Shown here: piece after piece, positions 17,444 to 25,145 of the stretch | Numbering within the stretch: position 1 is the stretch's first letter | How the letters are laid out: each line of letters starts with the position of its first letter | Assembly: GCA_003222395.1 (NCBI GenBank) | Contig: QHWB01000030.1 | Coordinates: forward strand, 110,221 to 174,220 | DNA: 64,000 bases | Reading direction: 5' to 3' | Origin: Acidobacteriota bacterium | GTDB taxonomy: Bacteria > Acidobacteriota > Vicinamibacteria > Vicinamibacterales > CAVVIG01 | The notes under the pieces: model-generated | What the model was told of the DNA's origin: nothing | The model's input: the letters and a program-made list of their open reading frames with translations, nothing else | The model's database searches: none | Program-made: the position numbers and the translations under genes

Positions 17444-18577
17444 ATGACAGAGATCAGTCGGCGCGAATTTGCACGGCTTGCGGCGGTGGTTCCTGTAGCG
17501 GAGGCCTTCAGGCCTGCCGGACGCGGCGCTGAAAGCCCGGCTGTCGCATCACAAGCCTCGCCCGTGGCGCGGCCCTCTCAGGGCCGCGCCACGATCAAGG
17601 TCGGCACGCAGCACGGCGACTCCGACGCCATCCTTCGCGCCATGGCCGGCTTCGGCGTGAATCACATCTGCAGCCGGCTGCCCTCCGAGCGCTTCGACGA
17701 GAAATGGTCCGTCGATTCGCTGTCGCGTCTGCGCGAGCGCGTCGAATCGTTCGGCATCACGCTCGACATGGTGCCGCTGCCCATGAGCTCGAACGAGATC
17801 AGCCGCTTCGAGCTGCCGAACATCATGCTCGGCAAGAGTCCCGAGCGCGATCGCGAGATCGACGCCGTGTGCGAGATGATCCGCAACACCGCGCGCGCAG
17901 GTATTCCCTCGCTCAAATACAACATGACGTTCCTCGGCGTCGTCCGCACCGAATCAACGCGCGGGCGCGGCAAGGCGACCTACAGCACCTTCGTGTACGA
18001 CAAGGCGAAGCCGAAGCAGCCGCTCACCGAGGCCGGCGTCGTCGACGCGGACATGTACTGGGAGCGCATCACCTACTTCCTCACGCGCGCCGTGCCGGTC
18101 GCTCAGGAATACAAAGTGAAGATTGCCTGTCATCCGCAGGATCCGGGCATGCCGCGCGGCCGCGGCTATCAGGGCGTCGAGACCGTGCTCGGATCGGTCG
18201 ACGGCCTCAAGCGCTTCGTCAGCATCGCCGAGAGTCCTTACCACGGACTGAATTTCTGTCAGGGCACCGTCAGCGAGATGCTGGAGAAGCCCGGAGAGCA
18301 GATCTACGACGTCATCCGCTGGTTCGGCTCGCGCAAGAAGATCTTCAACGTGCACTTCCGCAACATCCGCGGCGGCTTCCTCAACTTCCAGGAGACGTTC
18401 ATCGACGACGGGGACGTCGACATGCTGAAGGCCATGCGGGTGTACAAGGAAGTCGGCTACGACGGCATGATGATGCCCGACCACGTGCCGAAGATCGAAG
18501 GCGACGCGAACGACGCCCAGGGCTTCGCGTTCGCGCTCGGGTACATCAAAGCGCTGATCGCCGCCGTGACAGATTAG
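17444..18577 (+). CDS. Tat-exported UxuA-like mannonate dehydratase family protein
   Basis: 377 aa. A twin-arginine leader ([18 protein letters not shown]) is followed by about 30 residues (17-49) encoded by two dispersed palindromes, then the UxuA TIM barrel. Metal-ligand segments of UxuA are kept: ACHPQDPG (UxuA has HPDDP), [12 protein letters not shown] with the Cys, NVHFRNI, and GMMMPDHVP. UxuA converts D-mannonate to 2-keto-3-deoxygluconate. An exported version next to a TonB receptor is unusual, so the real substrate may differ. Ribosome site GGAG is 9 nt before the ATG at 17444. Confidence 0.7.
   Translation: MTEISRREFARLAAVVPVAEAFRPAGRGAESPAVASQASPVARPSQGRATIKVGTQHGDSDAILRAMAGFGVNHICSRLPSERFDEKWSVDSLSRLRERVESFGITLDMVPLPMSSNEISRFELPNIMLGKSPERDREIDAVCEMIRNTARAGIPSLKYNMTFLGVVRTESTRGRGKATYSTFVYDKAKPKQPLTEAGVVDADMYWERITYFLTRAVPVAQEYKVKIACHPQDPGMPRGRGYQGVETVLGSVDGLKRFVSIAESPYHGLNFCQGTVSEMLEKPGEQIYDVIRWFGSRKKIFNVHFRNIRGGFLNFQETFIDDGDVDMLKAMRVYKEVGYDGMMMPDHVPKIEGDANDAQGFAFALGYIKALIAAVTD
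17495..17592. repeat. two dispersed palindromes in the UxuA-like leader
   Basis: GTAGCGGAGGCCTTCAGGCC (from 17495) and GTGGCGCGGCCCTCTCAGGG (from 17564, continuing to a GCGCCAC end at 17592). The second has a nearly perfect 13-bp stem. Both are in frame. Confidence 0.7.
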
Positions 18578-18615
18578 TAGCAGCTCCACATCTCCGCCTG
18601 GACACCCGGCCCATT

Positions 18616-18635
18616 AATTAGTTAATATGCTAATT
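18616..18635. promoter_or_regulatory. ArsR/SdpR-type operator
   Basis: AATTAG-N8-CTAATT is a perfect inverted repeat inside an AT-rich island, unlike the GC-rich surroundings. It overlaps the first ATG of the ArsR-type gene. Position and symmetry suit autorepression of the sdpR-sdpI pair. Confidence 0.65.
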
Positions 18636-18956
18636 ATGAAAGGACGACGACCGCCGTCCAACGCCGTCTTCCGGGCGCTGGCCGACGAAACGCGGCGGCA
18701 GATCCTCGAGTTCCTCCGCGCCGGCCCCCGCACGTCCGGCGAAATCGCCGACCAGTTCCACTCCAGCTGGCCCACCATCTCGCGGCATCTTGCCGTGCTC
18801 CGCGCCGGCGGCCTCGTCGTCACCGAGCGCCAGGGCCAGGCGATTTACTACGAGCTGAACACGTCGGTCTTTCAGGATCTGATCCAGCACTTCGTCGGCT
18901 GGATGAAACCATTCCGGCAGAGCGCGCCGGCGAGGCGCCGCGCACAGGAGGCGTAG
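18627..18956 (+). CDS. ArsR-family autorepressor, SdpR-like
   Basis: 109 aa at most; ATG at 18636 is an equally likely start. A single winged helix fills the protein: FRALADETRRQILEFLRAGPRTSGEIADQF, then SWPTISRHLAVLRAGGLV and the wing ERQGQAIYYELN. No metal-binding CxC is present, so it is not a metal sensor. It is followed 2 nt later by an SdpI-type membrane protein, the same order as sdpR-sdpI in Bacillus, where the membrane protein titrates the repressor. No clear ribosome site; the AT-rich operator covers the start. Confidence 0.8.
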   Translation: MLIMKGRRPPSNAVFRALADETRRQILEFLRAGPRTSGEIADQFHSSWPTISRHLAVLRAGGLVVTERQGQAIYYELNTSVFQDLIQHFVGWMKPFRQSAPARRRAQEA

Positions 18957-18958
18957 CG

Positions 18959-19594
18959 ATGGCGGTGAAGCGACACGTACAGGCGCGCGCGATCGCCGTG
19001 CTCGTGATCGGCTACCTCGTCGGGCTGATCGCGTACCCGAACCTTCTCGGATCGTTCCTGGACGAGAAGGCCTCCGCGCGTGTCCTGGTGGCGTTCACGC
19101 TGCCGACCACGGCGCTCGTCATCTACACGCTCTTCGGCAGTCTCTGGAAGCACGACCGCATCCGAAGCGGCAACGGCGCCTTCGAGCTCACCTATCACGC
19201 GATCGTTCTGCGAGTGCTGCTGTTCATCCTTGCCCTCCACGTGCTGGTGATGATCGAGCTCACCCGCGCGATGGAAGCGGTCGGACTGCCGCTGGTCTCC
19301 TCCCGCGCCGTCGTCGTGCTGCTCGGCGTAATGCTCGTGACGGTCGGCAACCTGCTGCCACGCACGCGGCCGAACGTCGCCGTCGGCGTGCGCACGACGC
19401 GGACGCTGGCCAGCGCGCAGCTCTGGCAACAGGTGCATCGAGCCGGCGGCTATGCGACGGTCGGCCTCGGGATCGTCATCGTGATCACCGGTCTGGTGCT
19501 GGCCCACGAAGCGCTGGCGGTGGTGATCAGCGCTGCCGCGCTCGTTGCCGCCACAACCGTGCTGATCTCGTATCGCCGGCACCTGCGCGCCTGA
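18959..19594 (+). CDS. SdpI-family membrane protein
   Basis: 211 aa with about six hydrophobic helices. The C-terminal half has the SdpI signature VGNLLPRTRPNVAVGVRT with TLASAQLWQQVHRAGG, as in the SdpC-toxin immunity protein and signal transducer. The N-half has a DUF1648-like pair of helices. A strong AGGAGG site is 8 nt before the ATG. No sdpABC toxin genes are nearby, so immunity to a foreign toxin or a general envelope-stress role is more likely than self-protection. Confidence 0.8.
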   Translation: MAVKRHVQARAIAVLVIGYLVGLIAYPNLLGSFLDEKASARVLVAFTLPTTALVIYTLFGSLWKHDRIRSGNGAFELTYHAIVLRVLLFILALHVLVMIELTRAMEAVGLPLVSSRAVVVLLGVMLVTVGNLLPRTRPNVAVGVRTTRTLASAQLWQQVHRAGGYATVGLGIVIVITGLVLAHEALAVVISAAALVAATTVLISYRRHLRA

Positions 19595-19664
19595 CGTGAC
19601 GAGGGCGCCCCTGACGGTGAGAACTGCCTGAGCAGGTTGCGGTCTGAGCTACGCTTTGTAGCGA

Positions 19665-20369
19665 ATGGCCGTCGACCTCGTCGCCTTCGGTCCCCATCCA
19701 GACGACATCGAAATAGGGCTCGGCGCCACGATAGCCCGTCACACCGACGCGGGTTATCGGGTCGGCTTGTGCGATCTCACCACCGGCGAGCTCTCGTCGA
19801 ACGGCACGCCGGAACAGCGGCGCGCCGAGGCCGATGCGGCGGCGCGCGTGCTCGGCGTCGCATGGCGTGAGAACCTCGGTTGGACCGACGGTGGCATCGT
19901 GCGGACGCCGGAGTCGATCCGCTCTGCAGTCGATTGCATTCGCCGACATCGTCCGCGGACGATTGCCATTCCGTACTGGGACGATCGCCATCCCGATCAC
20001 TGCGCGGCGAGCGACGTGCTGCGCGTCGCCGCGTTCACGAGCGGCCTTCGCCGGTACGAGACGGGCGAGCCGGCGTGGCGCGTCGACTGGGTCTGCTACT
20101 ACTTCATCAACGATTCGGCGCCGCCGTCGTTCGTCATCGACGTCTCGGCGCATTACGAACGCAAGCGTCGGGCGCTGGCGTGTTATGCCAGCCAGTTCTC
20201 TCCTCCCGCCGGCGAGGCCGTGCCGACGCGCCTCACGGCAGCCACGTTCCACCAGCTGATTGAGAGCCGCGACGCGCAGTTCGGCGCGCTCGCCGGCGTC
20301 GCGTTCGCCGAAGGCGTCGTCGTGAAAGAGCCGGTTCAGCGCGGGACGCTGCTGAAGCACGCTCCATGA
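19665..20369 (+). CDS. bshB1: bacillithiol biosynthesis deacetylase BshB1
   Basis: 234 aa, LmbE-like PIG-L deacetylase. It removes the acetyl group from GlcNAc-malate to give GlcN-malate. The zinc site is visible as GPHPDDIEIGLG at residues 9-20 (HPDD) and the later DDRHPDHCAASD (about 106-117). Also conserved are CDLTTGELSSNGT and the ENLGWTDGGI loop, typical of BshB1. It overlaps bshA by ATGA. bshC, the last pathway step, is not in this window. Confidence 0.9.
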   Translation: MAVDLVAFGPHPDDIEIGLGATIARHTDAGYRVGLCDLTTGELSSNGTPEQRRAEADAAARVLGVAWRENLGWTDGGIVRTPESIRSAVDCIRRHRPRTIAIPYWDDRHPDHCAASDVLRVAAFTSGLRRYETGEPAWRVDWVCYYFINDSAPPSFVIDVSAHYERKRRALACYASQFSPPAGEAVPTRLTAATFHQLIESRDAQFGALAGVAFAEGVVVKEPVQRGTLLKHAP

Positions 20370-21511
20370 GGATCGGCATCGTCTGCTACGCATCGCTCGG
20401 GGGCAGCGGCGTCGTCGCAACCGAGCTGGCGCGGGCGCTCGCGCTCCGCGGCCACGAGGTTCGCGTGATCAGCACCGACGAGCCGTTCCGCTGGCGCGAC
20501 GACATTCCGGGGCTTTGGTTCGAGCGCGTGGAGACGCCGGCCTATCCGTTGTTCCGCGAACCCCAGTACCTGCTGGCTCTCGCAACGGCCATCGTCCGGA
20601 TCGCACAACAGCATCGGCTCGACATCGTGCACGCGCACTACGCGGTGCCGCATGCGGCGGCGGCGTACCTCGCGGACCGCATCCTGACCGCCGAACACAA
20701 TCCACGTCCGCCGAGGATCGTGACGACGCTGCATGGCACGGACATCACGCTCATCGGCAGCGATCCGTCGTACACGCGGGTCGTCGCCTTTTCGATCGAG
20801 CAGTCACACGCCGTCACGGCGGTGTCGAGCAGCCTCCGGTCGGACACGATCGGCGCGCTGGGCATCTCGCGTGAGATTCGCGTCATCCCGAATTTCCTGG
20901 ACTGCGCGACCTACCGGCGACGACACGATCCGCTGCTCGCGGGACGCCTGCGAGACGGCGTCGACGGAGTCGTGGTCCACGCGTCGAACTTCCGTCCTGT
21001 GAAGCGCGTCGATTCCGTCATCGAGATTTTCCTGCGGATGCGGCAGCGCGTCCGCGCGCGGCTGGTGCTGCTCGGCGACGGACCGGAACGCGACGCGGCC
21101 GCGCGGCGCGTCATCGAGAACGGCCTTCAGGACGTCGTCGACTTCGCCGGAGAGCAACACGATCTCGTCCCGTGGCTGTCGGCTGCCGATGTGTTCCTGC
21201 TGCCGTCGCTGCAGGAAAGCTTCGGGCTGGCGGCGCTGGAGGCGATGGCGTGCGAGGTGCCGGTCGTCGCGTCCCGCGTAGGCGGACTGCCGGAGGTCAT
21301 CGACGACGGCGTCACGGGATACCTGTGCGCACCCGATGACATCGCCGGCATGGCCGAACGGACGGCTGCCCTCGTGGCCGACGAGCAACTCCGGATCCGC
21401 ATGGGCCGCGCCGCGGCCGCGCGCGTCAGCGAGCGGTTCTGCGCCGAGCTGATCGTGCCGCAGTACGAGGAGTGCTACCGCGACGTGCTCGATCCGCCCT
21501 CGCGGCGCTGA
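20366..21511 (+). CDS. bshA: N-acetyl-alpha-D-glucosaminyl L-malate synthase BshA
   Basis: 381 aa GT4 glycosyltransferase. It joins UDP-GlcNAc to L-malate, the first step to bacillithiol. It begins MRIGIVCYASLGGSGVVATELARALA, the glycine-rich GT4/BshA start. VHAHYAVPHA and TLHGTDITL follow, and the donor-binding C-domain has LLPSLQESFGLAALEAMACEVPVVAS (EX7E motif). Length matches Bacillus BshA. Translationally coupled to bshB1. Confidence 0.9.
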   Translation: MRIGIVCYASLGGSGVVATELARALALRGHEVRVISTDEPFRWRDDIPGLWFERVETPAYPLFREPQYLLALATAIVRIAQQHRLDIVHAHYAVPHAAAAYLADRILTAEHNPRPPRIVTTLHGTDITLIGSDPSYTRVVAFSIEQSHAVTAVSSSLRSDTIGALGISREIRVIPNFLDCATYRRRHDPLLAGRLRDGVDGVVVHASNFRPVKRVDSVIEIFLRMRQRVRARLVLLGDGPERDAAARRVIENGLQDVVDFAGEQHDLVPWLSAADVFLLPSLQESFGLAALEAMACEVPVVASRVGGLPEVIDDGVTGYLCAPDDIAGMAERTAALVADEQLRIRMGRAAAARVSERFCAELIVPQYEECYRDVLDPPSRR

Positions 21512-21695
21512 ACCGCCGCACTTCTTCCGGCGGTCGGAATTTTCAGCGTGCTGAGACAGGCCGAGTGGCGGCAGGAACCTGGCGCGATGCCGGACGCACG
21601 CCCGGCCGACACCTCCGCTCGTGGCAATAATCCAGCGGCGCAGACGTTGCAGCGTCGTGAGATTTCGACCCCGGTCACGAGAGGGAGGTCGCGGT

Positions 21696-22391
21696 ATGTT
21701 GAAATGGTTTGTCCATTTGTTGACAGCGGGTCTCCTCGTCGGCGCGGCCACGACTGCCGCGCTGGCCGACCCGGTGACCATCACGTTCGATCAACCGCCC
21801 TGCGCACCCAACGCGAGGGGCGCCTTCCCGCGCGATTGCTATCGGGCTGCAGGCTTCTTCGTCTCATCCGGGCAACGCGACTTCTCACTAGCCGCCGGTG
21901 AATTCGCGATTGTCGCCGATCCTCGCGCCGTTTCACGCCCAAACGTGGCGAGACCTCTCTCCGGCTTCGACAGTCTAGGGTTCGGGTTTGTGAGCAATGG
22001 CACATGCTTCAATCCCTTAAACCTCTTCCACCAGCCTGGTTGTAGCGCTTCGGCCGTCTCGTTTCACATCACTGGATCGGGACCGGGACAGACTCCGTGG
22101 CGCGTTCAGATCCTCGGGCTCGAGAGTCGGCTCGAGGACGTCAGCGGCGTCTCGGACGAGGTGGTGTCGTTCTCGTCGCCGCATAACCCAATCGTGTCTC
22201 TCGCGATCCTCATGGGAAGTCCCGCACGAGGCATCGACAACGTCAGCTTCACTAGCCCGGCAGACCTCGCCGCAACCCCCGAACCATCAACCCTCCTGTT
22301 GATCGCAACCGGCAGCGCCGTGCTGCGACGCCCCTGGAGACGAGGCTCGACCACTCATCGCGCTTCGACGTCGCTGGCCGTCGCGAGCTGA
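21696..22391 (+). CDS. PEP-CTERM sorted exported protein
   Basis: 231 aa. A signal peptide (about 1-24, ending ALA) precedes a beta-rich body with four or more Cys. At the C-terminus are TPEPSTLLLIATGSAVL and an Arg-rich end, a PEP-CTERM sorting signal recognised by exosortase. The Arg cluster is unusually long (RRPWRRGSTTHRAS and on). GGGAGG lies 7 nt before the ATG. Function unknown; such proteins are surface- or matrix-associated. No exosortase gene is seen here. The upstream 21512-21695 stretch shows no gene. Confidence 0.75.
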   Translation: MLKWFVHLLTAGLLVGAATTAALADPVTITFDQPPCAPNARGAFPRDCYRAAGFFVSSGQRDFSLAAGEFAIVADPRAVSRPNVARPLSGFDSLGFGFVSNGTCFNPLNLFHQPGCSASAVSFHITGSGPGQTPWRVQILGLESRLEDVSGVSDEVVSFSSPHNPIVSLAILMGSPARGIDNVSFTSPADLAATPEPSTLLLIATGSAVLRRPWRRGSTTHRASTSLAVAS

Positions 22392-22463
22392 GTTGGTGTG
22401 CTGACGAACGACGTACGCGGTTCGTCGTTGATTGCGACTGCTCGATGAAGAACTGAGATTCGT

Positions 22464-22521
22464 TGGTGCCGAGGGCGGGCAATCGAACCCGCACGCCGCT
22501 TGCGCGGCCCAGGATTTTAAG
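22464..22521 (-). tRNA. tRNA-Leu(UAA) 3' fragment (pseudo-tRNA or att remnant)
   Basis: Read on the minus strand, there is an anticodon loop CTTAAAA, stem TCCTG, a class-II variable arm GCCGC-GCAA-GCGGC, a T-stem GCGGG/CCCGC with an 8-nt loop (one extra base), acceptor CCTCGGC, discriminator A and CCA. The 5' half does not pair: GCGGT faces TCCTG, and no GCCGAGG is found at the expected distance (near 22552). So this is the 3' half only, the part usually retained at integrase attachment sites. Surrounding 22392-22682 holds no gene. Confidence 0.55.
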
Positions 22522-22682
22522 ACCGCTGTCATTCGCGTCGTCGATGAATCGGGCGAAGATTACATCTATCCACGTCGCGATCGGCGGCGTCGGGGCGATC
22601 GCGCTCGCGGCCTGCGTGTCGTCCGGTGCAGGCCGTGCGATCGGATCCCGGCGCCACTCTTCGCGAAGTTACGTCTCGCCTC

Positions 22683-23177
22683 TCAGCTGTGAGTCTGCGC
22701 GGCGAACTGCTTCATGAACTCCTTCTGCCGCTGCTCCAGTTCCTGCGGCGTGAGATCTTCCTTGTGCGTCGCGATCGTCCACTGGTACCCGCTCGGGTCG
22801 GTCAAGGTTCCGCAGCGATCACCCCAGAATTGATCGCCCACCGTCCCCATCGGGCCGCTGACGCCCTTCGCGCCGGCTTTAATCGCGCGGTTGAACAGCG
22901 TGTCGCAATCCTCCACGTACACCCAGAGCGACGCCGGCGATCCACCGAACGCTTTGGGACCCTTCCCGCCCATCATCGGATCATTCACCATGAACTTCGA
23001 ATTGCCGATGCGCAGCTCCGCGTGCATGATCTTTCCGTCAGGACCGACCGCGCGCGACAGCTCCTCGGCCCCCAGCCCCTTCTTGTACCAATCGATCGCT
23101 TGCGCCGCGTTGTCCAGGGTCAACTGCGGCGTGACGGTGTGGAACCCTTCGGGAATCGGACTCTTTGCTTTCGCCAT
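22683..23177 (-). CDS. VOC-superfamily protein, PhnB/glyoxalase-like
   Basis: 164 aa with the paired beta-alpha-beta-beta-beta fold: VTPQLTLDNAAQAIDWYKKGLGAEE, then HAELRIGNSKFMVNDP, SLWVYVEDCDTLFNRAIKAGAK, and GDRCGTLTDPSGYQWTIATH. The last motif is the usual end of PhnB-like proteins. Metal-binding or fold role only; substrate unknown. An AAGGAGG-like site precedes the ATG. Monocistronic. Confidence 0.8.
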   Translation of the reverse strand: MAKAKSPIPEGFHTVTPQLTLDNAAQAIDWYKKGLGAEELSRAVGPDGKIMHAELRIGNSKFMVNDPMMGGKGPKAFGGSPASLWVYVEDCDTLFNRAIKAGAKGVSGPMGTVGDQFWGDRCGTLTDPSGYQWTIATHKEDLTPQELEQRQKEFMKQFAAQTHS

Positions 23178-23324
23178 CTCGACCTCCTTTGTCTAAAACT
23201 TCGAGCCTGTCATTGTGTTGTAACAATGACGCGACAGGCAACACCCAGGTTGCAACGCTGCTCTGCTTTAAAGTCGAATGAGGGTCGCCGAAATCGACAT
23301 GACGATCGTGCAGCCCGGCGGCAA

Positions 23325-25145
23325 TCAACGATACGCAGCCGCCTGGATGCCGTACAGCTCTGCGTACTGTCCGTTTCTGGACATCAGCTCTTCGTGGGTG
23401 CCGATTTCCACGAGCCGCGATCCGTCGAGCACGACGATGAGATCGGCCATCCGAACCGTTGAAAAGCGATGCGAGACGAGGATCGTGATGCGGCCAGCGG
23501 TCTTCGACGGCTGCGCGGCGGCGGCGTAGCGCTCGAACAGCGCGTGCTCGGTCTCCGCGTCGAGCGCTGCGGTCGGTTCGTCCAGGACCAGCAACAATGG
23601 CTCATCGCGCATGAACCCGCGGGCGAGCGCGAGCTTCTGCCACTGGCCGAACGACACCTCGACTCCGGACGGCCACGTCGAGCCGAGCTGCGTGTCGAGG
23701 CCGGACGTCAGCCGTGCCACGACGTCGCTGGCGCCCGCACGATCGACGGCCGCGACAACGGCGGGCTCATCGTCCAGTCTAGGGACATCGCCCAAACCCA
23801 CCGTGTGACGCGCGCGGAATTCAAAACGAAAGAAATCCTGGAATGCGCCCGCGAGCCGCGAGCGCCACTCGGCGGCCGGTATGCGCGACAGCGGCGTGTC
23901 GTCGACGAAGATGGATCCGGACGAGGGCTCGTACATCTTCGCGATCAGCTTGACCAACGTCGTCTTGCCGGCGCCGTTCTCGCCGACGATGGCGACGACT
24001 GAGCCCGCCGGCAGCATCGCCGACACATCGTCGAGCACGAGGCGCGACGTGCCCGGGTACGCGAACGACACGTGGTCGAGCCGGATGCCACGGCCCAGCG
24101 TCGCGGGAACCGGCAGATCGCCCGACGCGGCCACCGACGCGGCGTAGTCCTCCAGCCACGCAAGGCGCCGCGACCCGTCCATCCAGAAACCGCGAAGGAA
24201 TCCGATCTCGCCGACGGTGGCGCCGATGTACAGGGACAACCGCGCGCCAGCGGCGAGCACGAGCAGAACCGCGCTCGCCGGCGCACCGAGGCCCGATGAC
24301 ACGAACACCACGGCGCCGACGTACGCGAAGCCGAATACTGCCCACGCAAGCGCATGCCACGAGGCCGAGCCGCGCCGCGCGACCGCGACCGGTCCGTACC
24401 AGCGCTCCCACGCGGCCCGGCGCTCTTTCACGAGGCGATCGCCAATGCCGGTCACGCGCACTTCCTTGCCCGGCGGCGCGGTCGTCGCGACGCTGAACAG
24501 GTGACGCGCCAGCCGACCGGCTTGCGCTCCTCGTTCCTGCGCCGATCTCTCGACTCCGGGTCGCCACGTCGACGTGAGCACGGTCGGAACGGCGAACACC
24601 GCGAGCAGGATGAGCGCGGGATGAATCGACGCGAGCAGCGCGATCGTCACGACGAGCCGCAGGATCCACCCGAGCGTGGAAAACAGCGACATGTACATGT
24701 GATCGAGCACGAACACCTGATTGCGGAGCATCGAGAGGCGATCGAGATACTCCGGCCGCTCCTGGTGCGCGATCGTGGCGATCGACGCCTGCAGGCGCGC
24801 GACGTGCGACTCGAGGGCGATCGTCACCTTGTCGCGGAAGCGGCGCTGCACGCGCGTGCTGACCGTGCGGAGAAACCACGTCGCAGCCGTCGACACGGCG
24901 AGACCGATCGCGGCGCCCTGCGCCAGACCGGGCCTGCGCTCGAGGACGCCTTTGCCGAGCAGCATGAGCCACAGCGCGAGCAGCGCATCGGGCAGCGCGG
25001 CGAGTTGCGACAAGACGAACGACACGACCATCAGCCGCGGCTCGTGGCGGTACCCCAGCTTGCACAGCCGCCACATCGACGACAGCGCCGGCGGGAGAGG
25101 CTCGATCGCCGCGGACGCGCGACTGCGATCAGGAGAGGACGTCAT
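23325..25145 (-). CDS. ABC half-transporter (permease-ATPase), lantibiotic-exporter type
   Basis: 606 aa. Residues about 20-330 hold six membrane helices and 350-606 an ATPase: Walker A GENGAGKTTLVK, Q-loop FQDFFRF, signature region VSFGQWQKLALARG, Walker B LLLVLDEPTAALD and SHRFSTVR. The signature lacks the usual LSGGQ and has VSFGQWQ, so this may be the degenerate subunit of a heterodimer. It overlaps by 17 nt the partner gene, whose signature is canonical. GQWQ occurs in NisT/SpaT-type exporters. Cargo unknown. Confidence 0.8.
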   Translation of the reverse strand: MTSSPDRSRASAAIEPLPPALSSMWRLCKLGYRHEPRLMVVSFVLSQLAALPDALLALWLMLLGKGVLERRPGLAQGAAIGLAVSTAATWFLRTVSTRVQRRFRDKVTIALESHVARLQASIATIAHQERPEYLDRLSMLRNQVFVLDHMYMSLFSTLGWILRLVVTIALLASIHPALILLAVFAVPTVLTSTWRPGVERSAQERGAQAGRLARHLFSVATTAPPGKEVRVTGIGDRLVKERRAAWERWYGPVAVARRGSASWHALAWAVFGFAYVGAVVFVSSGLGAPASAVLLVLAAGARLSLYIGATVGEIGFLRGFWMDGSRRLAWLEDYAASVAASGDLPVPATLGRGIRLDHVSFAYPGTSRLVLDDVSAMLPAGSVVAIVGENGAGKTTLVKLIAKMYEPSSGSIFVDDTPLSRIPAAEWRSRLAGAFQDFFRFEFRARHTVGLGDVPRLDDEPAVVAAVDRAGASDVVARLTSGLDTQLGSTWPSGVEVSFGQWQKLALARGFMRDEPLLLVLDEPTAALDAETEHALFERYAAAAQPSKTAGRITILVSHRFSTVRMADLIVVLDGSRLVEIGTHEELMSRNGQYAELYGIQAAAYR

